Shown: positions 41,498-50,103, counted from the first letter of the stretch. The stretch: 64,000 bases of DNA from CALREJ01 sp964533375 (GCA_964533375.1 CAZHLW010000002.1:174434-238433), one strand, 5' to 3'. The notes: generated by a model not told the origin, from the sequence alone. Translations and numbers: made by a program.

Positions 41498-42964
41498 TCA
41501 TAGTCCACTGGTTGCTTTGTGGAGTCGTTGCATGGTTTCCTCCTTCCCCAGCACTGCAGCCACCTCAAATGCACCGGGACTATATTCACGACCCGTCAGA
41601 ATGGCGCGGAGTGGCCAGAGCAGTTGCCCCAGCTTCAGTCCCTCTTTCCCGACTGCTGCACGGATCACACTCTCCAGCGTTGCCTCATTCCAGTCTTTTG
41701 CATCGATAGGTTCGAGTGTCTCCATCAAAATTTTCATAATGCGCGGCACATCACCGGCTTCCACTTTCTGCTTCTTACTCGCGATTAATTCCATATTAAT
41801 CGCCGGAGCTTTATAGAAGTACCCCAGCATATCCGGTGCCTCATGGAAGAAGGTGATGCGTTCCTGAATCAATGCCGCTTTCTTTTCAAACTGATCATCA
41901 TCTGCAGCCTCTGGATACACAGCTTCGACGAGTGGTGAGATGCGCTTCACGAATTCATCAACCGTGAGTTTGCGCATCCACTGCCCCTGCAGCCAATCCA
42001 GCTTTTCGGTATCGAAAATGGCACCGGCTTTCTGCACACGTTCCAGACTGAACTGTGCAATCAGCTCCTGCATGGTGAACATGTCCTGCGTGGTTCCCGG
42101 ATTCCATCCAAGCATCGCGATGAAGTTTACAATCGCTTCGGGTAGATATCCCTTCTCAATATATTCCTCCACCGAGACAGAGTTCTGGCGTTTGCTCAGC
42201 TTGGTTTTATCTTTGTTGAGCAGCAGTGACACATGCGCGTAGCGCGGCGGGTTCCACCCAAGCATGCGGAAGAGGAGCAGGTGTTTGGGGAGACTCGAGA
42301 GCCATTCTTCACCGCGGAGCACGATGCCGGTATCCATGTAGTGGTCATCCACCACGTGTGCCATGTGGTACGTCGGGAAGCCATCGCTTTTCAGCAGCAC
42401 CTGATCATCAATCGTGCGGCCCTGGAAGCTGACTTTGCCGCGGACATCATCGGTGAATTCGATGGTTTCGTGGTGCGGGATTTTCATGCGGATGACGTGT
42501 GGTTCGTTGTTTTTCAATCGCTCAGCGATCTCTTCCTTGCTCAACCTTAAACACTGTCTGTCGTACATCGGCGCCTGATGTTTTTCAGCTTGAGCGTTTC
42601 GCATCTGCTCGAGGCGCTCCGGGGTACAGAAGCATGGGTACGCGTGACCGGCAGCCACAAGTTCATCAACGTGTTTCTTATACAGTTCCAATCGCTTGGA
42701 CTGGTAGTACGGTCCTTTGTCGCCGCGCTCACCGGGAATACCATCTACCATCACCACGCCTTCGTCCGGATCGATATTCGCCCAGTGGAGTCCTTTCAGA
42801 ATGACATCAACAGCACCGGCCACTTCGCGCGCCTGGTCCGTGTCTTCTATGCGCAGGAAAAAATTGTCGTCCGTCTGCTTGGCAAGCAGGTAACTGTAGA
42901 GCGCCGTGCGTAGGCCGCCAATGTGGAGGGAGCCTGTGGGGGAGGGAGCAAAACGTGTTCTCAT
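41498..42964 (-). CDS. gltX: Glutamyl-tRNA synthetase
   Basis: This 488-aa class Ic synthetase has the HIGH-type motif in SPTGSLHIGGLRTALY (HIGG at ~18-21), FLRIEDTDQ (~37-45), and the KMSKS-type motif KTKLSKRQ near residue 255. The C-terminal helical anticodon-binding region is present. In lineages lacking GlnRS it may charge both tRNA-Glu and tRNA-Gln. TATCCT ends 7 nt before ATG 42964. A remnant of a second gltX tail lies downstream. Confidence 0.96.
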   Translation of the reverse strand: MRTRFAPSPTGSLHIGGLRTALYSYLLAKQTDDNFFLRIEDTDQAREVAGAVDVILKGLHWANIDPDEGVVMVDGIPGERGDKGPYYQSKRLELYKKHVDELVAAGHAYPCFCTPERLEQMRNAQAEKHQAPMYDRQCLRLSKEEIAERLKNNEPHVIRMKIPHHETIEFTDDVRGKVSFQGRTIDDQVLLKSDGFPTYHMAHVVDDHYMDTGIVLRGEEWLSSLPKHLLLFRMLGWNPPRYAHVSLLLNKDKTKLSKRQNSVSVEEYIEKGYLPEAIVNFIAMLGWNPGTTQDMFTMQELIAQFSLERVQKAGAIFDTEKLDWLQGQWMRKLTVDEFVKRISPLVEAVYPEAADDDQFEKKAALIQERITFFHEAPDMLGYFYKAPAINMELIASKKQKVEAGDVPRIMKILMETLEPIDAKDWNEATLESVIRAAVGKEGLKLGQLLWPLRAILTGREYSPGAFEVAAVLGKEETMQRLHKATSGL

Positions 42965-42971
42965 TACGCAG

Positions 42972-42977
42972 AGGATA
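42972..42977 (-). promoter_or_regulatory. gltX -10 box (TATCCT)
   Basis: Ends 7 nt before ATG 42964 on the minus strand; -35 weak. Confidence 0.4.
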
Positions 42978-43007
42978 CCTTTGATTTGGATGATCGGCTA
43001 TCGAGTT

Positions 43008-43046
43008 TTTGGTTATGGGTAATGGGTTATGAGTTATGGGAAATAC
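43008..43046 (+). repeat. GGTTATGGGTAATGGG-type repeat
   Basis: Single-arm copy of the family seen at 37204-37275 and 44890-44991. Confidence 0.55.
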
Positions 43047-43047
43047 G

Positions 43048-43070
43048 AAAAAGGGGCCCGAAGGCCCCCC
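43048..43070 (-). terminator. Terminator of cyclophilin gene
   Basis: On the minus strand GGCC-TTCG-GGCCCC hairpin (43053-43068) is followed by TTTTT. Confidence 0.75.
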
Positions 43071-43099
43071 TTATCCTTAACCTTATCCTCGACCTTATT
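43071..43099 (+). repeat. CCTTAACCTTATCC-type short repeat
   Basis: Degenerate tract at the 3' end of the cyclophilin gene; same family as 11301-11325. Confidence 0.45.
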
Positions 43100-43760
43100 C
43101 TTTCACCTCCGGCGTAAACGTCACCGCTGTCTTCGGGCGGTCAGCCTGCGGGTTGTAGGGATCGTCCGTTCCGCGCACGACAACCGGGACGTTGGCAATC
43201 TTGTCGACAATGTCCATGCCTGCGGTCACGCGGCCAAAGACGGTGTGGCGGCCCTGGAGCCAGGTGGTCGGGGCGACTGTGATAAAGAACTGGCTGCCGT
43301 TTGTGTCCGGTCCGCGGTTGGCCATGGCAATGACGCCACGGTCCATTTTGAGGTCGTTCGGTTCGTCTTCAAATGTCTCGCCGTAAATACTTTCACCTCC
43401 GGTACCGTTGCCGTCGGGATCACCACCCTGGATCATGAAGTCGGGGATGACGCGGTGGAAGGTGAGGCCGTTGTAGTAGCCCATCTTTGCAAGCATCACG
43501 AAGTTCGTGACGGTTTTCGGAGCTTTGTCGGCATCGAGCTCCAGCGTGATATCACCCTCCGATGTTGTGAGAGTGACGATCTGTTTGCCGCTCAGGGCCT
43601 GGCCGTTAAAACCCGTCGGGGAGATGGAAGAGGAAGCCATGTCTTGTGTGGAGGAATCTGTCGAGGAATATTGGTCTGTGCCGGTTGTGTCGGTGGTGTC
43701 CTTCGGTGTGCATCCTATGAGCAACGCCAAAGCAAAAAGTGGGATGAGAAACTTATACAT
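43095..43760 (-). CDS. Cyclophilin-type peptidyl-prolyl isomerase lipoprotein
   Basis: ATG 43760 gives 221 aa beginning YKFLIPLFALALLIGC, a lipoprotein signal with LIGC lipobox, then a Thr/Ser/Asp-rich linker. The cyclophilin domain (~60-215) has FHRVIPDFMIQGGDP, where FHRV contains the catalytic Arg, then NGSQFFITV, and GRHTVFGRV near the C-terminus. It should catalyse prolyl isomerisation of exported proteins outside the membrane. It follows murG by 11 nt and is probably co-transcribed. Confidence 0.93.
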   Translation of the reverse strand: MYKFLIPLFALALLIGCTPKDTTDTTGTDQYSSTDSSTQDMASSSISPTGFNGQALSGKQIVTLTTSEGDITLELDADKAPKTVTNFVMLAKMGYYNGLTFHRVIPDFMIQGGDPDGNGTGGESIYGETFEDEPNDLKMDRGVIAMANRGPDTNGSQFFITVAPTTWLQGRHTVFGRVTAGMDIVDKIANVPVVVRGTDDPYNPQADRPKTAVTFTPEVKE

Positions 43761-43771
43761 AGGAGTCCACG

Positions 43772-44839
43772 TTAGTGGCGTTTTGTGCGGGATGCAACAC
43801 ATTGCAAAAGAATTTTCGCGATGCGTCGAGCGGCTTCTGGTTGGCGTAATTGAGCCGTCGCGGCCTTCATCGATGCAAAATTCTTGGACGATTTCCCAAG
43901 TAACGATTGAATAACGGAAGGCAGGTCATGCTCCAGATGAATTTGTTCCAGAATGACGGCTGCACCCTTGGCCTTCGCACGCACCGCATTTTCGTACTGA
44001 TGATCGTTCGCGAGACCGCGGATAGGGACAAGGACCATCGGAATTTCATTGGCTACACATTCGCTGATGGTGCCCGCTCCGGCGCGACACAGAGCCAGAT
44101 CCGCAATGGCATACAGATCAGCCAGTTCGTCGTACACAAATTCTTTGGACCAGTAGCCGGCCTGCCGTTTTGCGCCGCCTTTTCCGGGACCTGTAATATG
44201 CACGACATCACAGAACGGTAGTAATTCTTTGATGTGTAACCTGATGGCATTGTTGACTGCTTCGGCCCCCTGACTTCCTCCGTACACAAGCAGCACCGGA
44301 TGTTTCCCGGTGAAGTGCGCCAAATCGTATCCGCGTTTCTTGCTTCCTTTGGTCATGGCTTTGCGGATGGGGTTACCGGTCACAATCGGCGCCGGCCCTT
44401 TTTCGCGTTGTTCGTCGCTGGGGGGAAAGCCCACGCAGATGGCGGTTGCCAGCGGCGCAATCATCTTATTTGCCTTGCCCATCACACTGTCGGATTCGTG
44501 GATGACGATCGGGATTTTTTTCTTGTGCGCAATTCTGCAGAGCGGAACACTCACGGCTCCGCCTTTGCTGAAAATGACATCAGGCTTGAAGTCCCGGAGC
44601 ACGCGCTTCGCGATGCGGGCATTGCGCATCCAGGTAACGGGAAGCATCACATTTTTCTTGGGCAGCGGTGCTGTCGTAAACGCGACCTTCTCATGTTTCA
44701 AATACACCGCGTCCGAAGGCTTTGCCGAGCAGAGGAAAAATGATGTCGTTTTGGGATCAATTTCTTTGAGTGCACGCTCAACGGCAATGAGGGGAGTGAG
44801 ATGACCGCCGGATCCACCGCTTACGAAAAGTGCGCGCAT
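43772..44839 (-). CDS. murG: UDP-GlcNAc:lipid I N-acetylglucosaminyltransferase
   Basis: This 355-aa GT28 enzyme makes lipid II on the inner membrane face. The N-terminal lipid-phosphate loop is VSGGSGGHLTPLIAVERAL (~6-24); FSKGGAVSVPL (~90-100) and IPIVIHESDSVMGKANK follow. The UDP-GlcNAc half has VYGGSQGAEAVNNAI (~187-201) and RAGAGTISECVANEIP (~265-280). TATTAT ends 7 nt before ATG 44839. It sits between ftsW and a cyclophilin gene, a reduced dcw-cluster remnant. Confidence 0.95.
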   Translation of the reverse strand: MRALFVSGGSGGHLTPLIAVERALKEIDPKTTSFFLCSAKPSDAVYLKHEKVAFTTAPLPKKNVMLPVTWMRNARIAKRVLRDFKPDVIFSKGGAVSVPLCRIAHKKKIPIVIHESDSVMGKANKMIAPLATAICVGFPPSDEQREKGPAPIVTGNPIRKAMTKGSKKRGYDLAHFTGKHPVLLVYGGSQGAEAVNNAIRLHIKELLPFCDVVHITGPGKGGAKRQAGYWSKEFVYDELADLYAIADLALCRAGAGTISECVANEIPMVLVPIRGLANDHQYENAVRAKAKGAAVILEQIHLEHDLPSVIQSLLGKSSKNFASMKAATAQLRQPEAARRIAKILLQCVASRTKRH

Positions 44840-44846
44840 GGACGAT

Positions 44847-44852
44847 ATAATA
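44847..44852 (-). promoter_or_regulatory. murG -10 box (TATTAT)
   Basis: Ends 7 nt before ATG 44839 on the minus strand. Confidence 0.45.
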
Positions 44853-44889
44853 GTTGTTGCTGTGATGAAGTACTAGTCGTGACGAACAG

Positions 44890-44991
44890 GTTATGGGTGA
44901 TGAGTTATGGGTTATGGGGATTTGGAATTTCTTTTCCCAAATCCTAAACCCTGATCTCTCCCATAACCCATAACCGGTAACTCATAACCAA
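44890..44991. repeat. Inverted GGGTTATGAGTTATGGG-type repeat unit
   Basis: Arms flank a core with TTGGAATTTCTTTT, as at 37204-37275. It lies between murG and the ftsW stop. Confidence 0.7.
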
Positions 44992-46167
44992 TTAAGCGAT
45001 TTTCAACTTCCTCGCTGGCCGCCTTTCTGCAAGTGATCCTTCCGTCGAGTACGTGGAAATATTCAGCAGGATACCGACCCCTATCATGGTCGCCATCAAT
45101 GACGATCCTCCGTAGCTGATGAACGGGAGCGTGAGTCCGGTGAGGGGAAAGAGTGCGAGATTGATGGAAATATTGATAATGCTCTGGAACGCGAGCCACG
45201 TTGTGATTCCCGTTGCGACCAGGAAGCCGAAACGGTCCGGAGCTTCGCGGGCGATTTTGTAGCCGCGGATAATCAGGATGGCGTACATCGATACAATAAT
45301 GAGTAACCGGAAGAAGCCGAGTTCTTCGGCCATCGCAGAAAAGATCATGTCGGATTCGACTTCGGGCAGGTACCCGAATTTCTGGATCGATTTTCCATAG
45401 CCGACTCCAAACGCACCGCCGGAGCCGATTGCGATCATCGCCTGTTTAATCTGGAAACCGATGGTTTCGGAAATACGTGGATCTGTGGGCGAGAGCCATG
45501 CTTCGAAGCGGTCGCGCACGTACTGCTTGCTCAGAATGACCGGCAGTCCCGCGACTCCCGCAAGAATACCTCCCGCTGCCAGGTGAAAAATATTGCCGCC
45601 GGCAATGAAGAACATGGTTGTCGCAATTGCGCTCAGCACAAGGAACGATCCCAGGTCCGGCTGGATAGCCACAAGGAACGTGGAGAGGAGGAGCAGAATC
45701 GCAAAGGGCAAAAATCCTTCCTTGAAAGTACCTATCAGCTGCTCGCGTTTTTGCAGCCACACTGCAAGATAGAAGACGAGTGTGATTTTCAAAAACTCTG
45801 ATGGCTGGAACGAAATCGGTCCCAGAATCAGCCAGCTGGTCGCTGTGCCGTATTCGTTTCTGAGACCCGGCATGAAGACGAGGATCAGCGAGAGAATGGT
45901 TCCCAAAAACAGCCAGCGTGCGTAGCGTTCCCACAGGCGGTAGGGAATAACAGACACAAACATCATCACGCTCAGGCCCACAAGAATATGCATGGCGCTG
46001 CGCTTGAGGTAGAACGCATTGTGTGGTGCATCGAGCAGTCCCTGGTTCGTGAGTGTCTGCGTAATCTGATAACTCTTAAACACGCTCACGCTCGCAATCA
46101 TCGCAAGGCCGAACAACGCCAGTCCAATGGCGATTCCCAGTAATAGTAAGTCCATGCGCTTGAACAT
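44992..46167 (-). CDS. ftsW: SEDS-family lipid II polymerase FtsW
   Basis: ATG 46167 gives 391 aa with about ten membrane helices. SEDS signatures: SFQPSEFLKITLVFYLAVWL (~135-154), AIQPDLGSFLVL, a large periplasmic loop with ISETIGFQIKQAMIAIGSGG, and FISYGGSSLMATMIGVGILLN near the C-terminus, typical of FtsW. It polymerises glycan strands at the septum. TATACT with TTCGGA 16 nt upstream places the start 7 nt from the -10. RodA is an alternative, but murG next door favours FtsW. Confidence 0.92.
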   Translation of the reverse strand: MFKRMDLLLLGIAIGLALFGLAMIASVSVFKSYQITQTLTNQGLLDAPHNAFYLKRSAMHILVGLSVMMFVSVIPYRLWERYARWLFLGTILSLILVFMPGLRNEYGTATSWLILGPISFQPSEFLKITLVFYLAVWLQKREQLIGTFKEGFLPFAILLLLSTFLVAIQPDLGSFLVLSAIATTMFFIAGGNIFHLAAGGILAGVAGLPVILSKQYVRDRFEAWLSPTDPRISETIGFQIKQAMIAIGSGGAFGVGYGKSIQKFGYLPEVESDMIFSAMAEELGFFRLLIIVSMYAILIIRGYKIAREAPDRFGFLVATGITTWLAFQSIINISINLALFPLTGLTLPFISYGGSSLMATMIGVGILLNISTYSTEGSLAERRPARKLKIA

Positions 46168-46174
46168 GGTGGCC

Positions 46175-46202
46175 AGTATATGCTGGAAATCCGAAATCCG
46201 AA
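46175..46202 (-). promoter_or_regulatory. ftsW promoter inside repeat arm
   Basis: TTCGGA (46197-46202), 16 nt, TATACT (46175-46180), 7 nt to ATG 46167. The -35 is supplied by the repeat. Confidence 0.55.
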
Positions 46203-46306
46203 GCACGAAATCCGAATGAAAATTCGAAATCTGAATTGCAAAAGCTTAAAACATTCAACCTTCGGATTTTAGTCTTCCATTCGGATTTCGGATTTCGTGC
46301 TTCATA
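46185..46306. repeat. Inverted GAAATCCGAAATCCGAAG-type repeat unit
   Basis: Two inverted arms sharing GAAGCACGAAATCCGAA occupy almost the whole ftsW-lspA spacer. They are related to the 24-bp repeats at 8084 and 8662. Confidence 0.75.
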
Positions 46307-46314
46307 CCTATACT
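46287..46314 (+). promoter_or_regulatory. lspA promoter inside repeat arm
   Basis: TTCGGA (46287-46292), 16 nt, TATACT (46309-46314), 6 nt to ATG 46321; mirror image of the ftsW promoter. Confidence 0.6.
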
Positions 46315-46320
46315 CATCAC

Positions 46321-46752
46321 ATGTTTCTTTTTCTCAGCACCGCTTTTTCTGCGCTGATGATCAGTTTCATTGCAAAGCTTCTTGTTGATGCATTCCTTGT
46401 GGAACGCATTCCCGTCATCGGTTCTTTTGCAGGATTGCAGCTGGCGCATAATGCGGGTGTGGCATTCGGGGTGCAGCTGCCTGCGGGATGGCAGGAGGTC
46501 ATCATCATTGCTGCATTGGTTTTCGTGTGTTTCCTTGCCTGGAAGTCACAGAAGACCCGCTTCTCTTCCATTGGCTACGGACTGATTGTGGGTGGAGCAC
46601 TGGGCAATGTTATCGATCGTGCGCGTGACGGGTTTGTAACCGACTTCTTCCAGGTAGGGACATTCCCCATTTTCAATATTGCCGATAGCTGCATTACGAT
46701 CGGGGTGCTGTTTTTGCTTGCGGAGACTTTCGGATTAGTTCGCAACAAGTAA
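46321..46752 (+). CDS. lspA: Lipoprotein signal peptidase II
   Basis: The 143-aa protein has four membrane helices. Family motifs are present: LQLAHNAGVAFGV (~38-50), GGALGNVIDRARDGFVTDFF (~92-111), and FNIADSCITIGV (~119-130), whose Asp with the Asp of the preceding motif forms the aspartyl active site. It cleaves diacylglyceryl prolipoproteins such as the cyclophilin and other lipobox proteins in this window. ATG 46321 is set by the TATACT box 6 nt upstream. Confidence 0.94.
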   Translation: MFLFLSTAFSALMISFIAKLLVDAFLVERIPVIGSFAGLQLAHNAGVAFGVQLPAGWQEVIIIAALVFVCFLAWKSQKTRFSSIGYGLIVGGALGNVIDRARDGFVTDFFQVGTFPIFNIADSCITIGVLFLLAETFGLVRNK

Positions 46753-46812
46753 GTCACAGAGCGCGACATCTTGCGGAATGGCTGATTTTTGTTAAGCTGT
46801 CTTGTCCTTGCA

Positions 46813-47646
46813 TTGCAGCAAGGCGGATTTCCTGCTGATTCCACTTCACGACTTGTGATTTACGCCATCGTCTTCATAGGCTCTCTGCTCGGCATTGTTG
46901 TAATAGTCGGGCTTCGGGTCCTTCTGCGCCAGCGCACCATCCGCCGCTTCGTCCGCTCGGTCCGCACACGCTTTGAATCCGCAGAACAGCGCGGTGCCGT
47001 TCTGGTAGATGAAACCGTCATCAACAAACCACGCAAAAACCCACGCACATCCGCCATCGAACTCCAGCAGGTCCGCTCGCTGTTGCACAGTGCCGAAAAA
47101 GCCTGGAAGCAGGAACGGTTTGAAGAAGTGGAACGCCTGCTCATTCAGGCCCTCACCGTCCACCCCATGGATGAAAATGTGAGTGCGGAACTTGCGAAGC
47201 TGTACCTGACGACCGGCCGCGAATCGAAAGCGGAAGCCATGTACAGAGAACTCCTGCAGCACCATAACGATGTCTCCTTCCACGCCAACCTGGGACTCGC
47301 GTACTACCGTCAGGAAAAATATATGGAAGCCTGCTTTGCGTATCAGGACGCGCTCAACCTCGATCCGAAAAATCCGGAACGCAGTGCCGCCCTTGGCCGT
47401 GCCTGCATTGCCGCCCAGCGTTTTGAAGAAGCGGCCCCGCTCCTCGAAAAAGCAGCTGCATTCCTCACCCGCGATATCGAATTACTCCACATGCTTGCGG
47501 AGTGTTACCTGCAGCTCAACATGCGCGACAAAGCGGAAGAGGCGTACCGCCGCATCAACAAGCTTGAGCCGTACAACGAAGATGTGAAAGCGAAAATGAA
47601 GTCGATTGCAGAACAGGCTGCGACTCAGGAGGCTGCGTTGGCTTAA
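46813..47646 (+). CDS. Membrane-anchored TPR protein
   Basis: There is no ATG at the beginning of the frame. TTG 46813 follows an extended -10 (TG-T-TAAGCT, 46793-46798), while TTG 46789 is an alternative. The ~277-aa protein has an N-terminal membrane helix (VIYAIVFIGSLLGIVVIVGL), a basic linker, then five or so tetratricopeptide repeats (~95-265; ANLGLAYYRQEKYMEACFAY, LDPKNPERSAALGRACIAAQ). TPR arrays mediate protein contacts; here the domain is probably cytoplasmic. Specific partner unknown. Confidence 0.75.
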   Translation: MQQGGFPADSTSRLVIYAIVFIGSLLGIVVIVGLRVLLRQRTIRRFVRSVRTRFESAEQRGAVLVDETVINKPRKNPRTSAIELQQVRSLLHSAEKAWKQERFEEVERLLIQALTVHPMDENVSAELAKLYLTTGRESKAEAMYRELLQHHNDVSFHANLGLAYYRQEKYMEACFAYQDALNLDPKNPERSAALGRACIAAQRFEEAAPLLEKAAAFLTRDIELLHMLAECYLQLNMRDKAEEAYRRINKLEPYNEDVKAKMKSIAEQAATQEAALA

Positions 47647-47681
47647 ATTGGTTACAGGTTTGGTGGAATACAGATCTTTCT

Positions 47682-48644
47682 TTACTCTGCGAATTTAATC
47701 TCTTTGCCAAACTGGGTGACAGAAGCTCTCCATGATTTACTCATGAAAGGGAGGCGCGTCACTATTATATGGGCTATTTTTTTCGGAGGCATCTTGAGAG
47801 CAGGAGCAACAATCTGAATGCTATCCAGCAGTTCTTTGGATTTAATTTTATTCTCTCCACTCAATCGTTTTTCCACTAAAAAGGAAAGCCCTCTCCGCAG
47901 AATGACTCCAATGGATTGGTGTGGTCTTTGATTAGCCGGCAGTATGGGCTGATGTGAGCTTTTTTCCCAATGGTGTGTGACTAATTGATCAACAATCTCC
48001 GCAACCTGTTCTTTTTCGATAGAGAATTCAGTGAGCTCCATTGGTTTTATTTCAATTGTCTGTGCAGTTTTGTTGTAGTCCAGAGACCGGCCGGCAAGCA
48101 TAACGTTTGATTGTAACCCGTCGATGCTCTGTATCAGTGTGCTCATTGCATAGCGCGTTTGTTCACATATTGTATCGAGGGTGATTGTGCCGCTTGGTTC
48201 CTCCAACAACATTCCGTATATAAATAATTGTGGCCGTGTCAGTGTGAGCGTGCCTGTCATGCTGCCGTACAACGTTTGTTCAATGGTGCTGATGGTCGGT
48301 CCTGACACCTGCAGCGGGGGCTTCTGCCCCTCGCTACTTGCAAACCTTCTGCCCAGATTGTGAAAGACATCGGAAGAGGGAAGCGTGATTGACCCGGGAT
48401 TGACTAACATTCTTTCAACAACAAGACGCAAATTGCGAACTGTGGCCTGTGCTTGCGTTATTTTTGTTTGCAATCCATTGTGTCGCTCCTGTATTGCCGC
48501 CACATCCCGAGACACCTGTCTGCCTTCCTCTAAAACCTTATCCAATTCTTGTTCCGCAGCTTTCATGGCCTCCACTTGTTTGGCGAGATATTGCGCTACA
48601 GTGGTGGCATCGACAGAAGGTGGTGTCTGCGCTTCAAGGCTCAT
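47682..48644 (-). CDS. Coiled-coil plus winged-helix-like protein, paralogue A
   Basis: The 320-aa protein starts with a coiled coil (~15-80). A middle domain follows whose pattern LTRPQLFIYGMLLEEPSGTI resembles a winged-helix fold (~130-205). The C-terminal region has RPHQSIGVILRRGLSFLVEK and a final helix (~225-320). It is clearly paralogous to the next gene (48755-49720): RPQLFIYGMLLE versus RPALCTFAMLLE, and RPHQSIGVILRRG versus RPHEYIGTLMRKG. No family is recognised; DNA binding is a guess from the fold pattern. Confidence 0.7.
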   Translation of the reverse strand: MSLEAQTPPSVDATTVAQYLAKQVEAMKAAEQELDKVLEEGRQVSRDVAAIQERHNGLQTKITQAQATVRNLRLVVERMLVNPGSITLPSSDVFHNLGRRFASSEGQKPPLQVSGPTISTIEQTLYGSMTGTLTLTRPQLFIYGMLLEEPSGTITLDTICEQTRYAMSTLIQSIDGLQSNVMLAGRSLDYNKTAQTIEIKPMELTEFSIEKEQVAEIVDQLVTHHWEKSSHQPILPANQRPHQSIGVILRRGLSFLVEKRLSGENKIKSKELLDSIQIVAPALKMPPKKIAHIIVTRLPFMSKSWRASVTQFGKEIKFAE

Positions 48645-48650
48645 AGTATG

Positions 48651-48679
48651 ATTTTGAATAAATATTTATAGAATGTCAA
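48651..48679 (-). promoter_or_regulatory. Leaderless promoter of paralogue A
   Basis: TTGACA (48674-48679), 17 nt, CAAAAT (48651-48656), 6 nt to ATG 48644. Confidence 0.6.
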
Positions 48680-48754
48680 ACATCAATACAGCCAAAAGAG
48701 CGTATTGAAGATGTTTTTAGTACCCAATCACTGCGACCGTTACACCACTGTTTG

Positions 48755-49720
48755 TTAGCTTTCAAAAAATATCTGCCAGCTTCGGCTATCCGCATTTATT
48801 GCCCATTCACCAGTATGGGGAAAAATATGATCCAACAGCCGCGCCAAATCTTTTCCGCTCATTCTCATTTTCGGGACGAAGTCCCGCACAGATTTACACA
48901 GGTCGCCAATCGAGACGCTCTCTTTCCCGCTTTTCTTTTGTTCGATGAGGTACAACATTCCCTTGCGCATGAGTGTGCCGATGTATTCGTGTGGCCGCAT
49001 GCCTTCGGGCAGAACAGGATTTTGTTTCAGTAATTTCCATCTATCCAGAATCAGTTTATCCATAATTTCGGCAATCTCGCTGTCTTCAATCACAAGTTCT
49101 TTGCACGAAAGACGTTCCAGCCGGATATCAGGTAATGATTGTTGATAGACAAGGTCGTAATCCGCCCGCTCGAGAGCTTCTGCCAGCGGGCCTGTTATGT
49201 TTGTCTGAAGTGTCTGCTCTTCATACCGTGTGCGTTCAAGAACCGACCGGAACGATACGGTGCCCTCATGCTCCAGTAGCATGGCAAATGTGCAAAGAGC
49301 AGGACGTGCGAGCTCTTTGGTACGTATCAGACCGCGGTAGTGGGTATTTTCTATGACGTCGAGGATGGAGGTATCCAATAATTCGTGACCGGGTTTGCCG
49401 TATTTTGCAGTACAGAGCTTGCTCTGAAGAATATCTCTGGCCTGTGAATCTGGTTGAGCTACATAGATACTGCCGGTTGGGGCGCCTTCTTTTTTCAGTA
49501 AGCCCGCTGCTGTTCTGCGCAGTTCTAAGATCATTTGTCTGCATGTAGCCAGTTGCTCATTCAATGCAGCATGTTCTTCCAGGAGCCGCTGTGCAGCATC
49601 CGTTGCGTTCCTGGATTCCTGCGAAATACGTAAAAGCTGCTGCTCCAATTCATCAGCCTTCGCATTCAGTGTGGCTGCAGTAGTTTCTGTTGCCATTGGG
49701 TCAGCTTCCATTCCTGTCAT
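48755..49720 (-). CDS. Coiled-coil plus winged-helix-like protein, paralogue B
   Basis: ATG 49720 is chosen because TTGACA-N17-CATAGT ends 6 nt upstream, which removes a 21-codon N-terminal extension. The 321-aa protein repeats the plan of paralogue A: coiled coil (~15-75), winged-helix-like middle (LARPALCTFAMLLEHEGTVS), and RPHEYIGTLMRKGMLYLIEQ in the C-terminal third. The two genes have separate promoters of the same architecture, so they arose by duplication including the promoter. Function unknown. Confidence 0.7.
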   Translation of the reverse strand: MTGMEADPMATETTAATLNAKADELEQQLLRISQESRNATDAAQRLLEEHAALNEQLATCRQMILELRRTAAGLLKKEGAPTGSIYVAQPDSQARDILQSKLCTAKYGKPGHELLDTSILDVIENTHYRGLIRTKELARPALCTFAMLLEHEGTVSFRSVLERTRYEEQTLQTNITGPLAEALERADYDLVYQQSLPDIRLERLSCKELVIEDSEIAEIMDKLILDRWKLLKQNPVLPEGMRPHEYIGTLMRKGMLYLIEQKKSGKESVSIGDLCKSVRDFVPKMRMSGKDLARLLDHIFPHTGEWAINADSRSWQIFFES

Positions 49721-49726
49721 GATGAT

Positions 49727-49755
49727 ACTATGGATCTTTATCTTATATGTGTCAA
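49727..49755 (-). promoter_or_regulatory. Leaderless promoter of paralogue B
   Basis: TTGACA (49750-49755), 17 nt, CATAGT (49727-49732), 6 nt to ATG 49720. Confidence 0.7.
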
Positions 49756-49804
49756 ATTCCAGAAAATAGCGCAAAAAGCACATATAGCATCATCAGCTAC
49801 TGAT

Positions 49805-50092
49805 TTAGTACTCAATCACCTCCACTGTCACATCGCCCCGCACTTCGCTCTGGCAGCTGAGTCTATCGGGATCATTCACAATTCCCATGTTTTCCTCGTT
49901 GTCGTTTCGGGGGCTCAGGTTTTCCATGCCTTCTTTTACTTTGCACATGCAGGTGGTGCAGAAGCCGTTGCCGCCGCAGGCGTGTTCCATCGGAATGCCG
50001 TTATCCAGCGCAATATGCAGGATACGTTCACCCGCTGCCGCTTCCACGACAGTAATCTGGCCGTTTGCCTGGACGAAGGTGACTTTGGGCAT
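49805..50092 (-). CDS. [2Fe-2S] ferredoxin
   Basis: The 95-aa protein has the adrenodoxin/Isc-type ligand pattern: HACGGNGFCTTC (Cys-x5-Cys-x2-Cys, ~39-48) and RLSCQSEV (fourth Cys, ~80). An acidic middle segment (PRNDNEENMG) fits partner docking. It lies among the suf genes and could donate electrons for Fe-S assembly, as Isc ferredoxins do. Confidence 0.93.
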   Translation of the reverse strand: MPKVTFVQANGQITVVEAAAGERILHIALDNGIPMEHACGGNGFCTTCMCKVKEGMENLSPRNDNEENMGIVNDPDRLSCQSEVRGDVTVEVIEY

Positions 50093-50103
50093 TTCCTGGT
50101 TTC

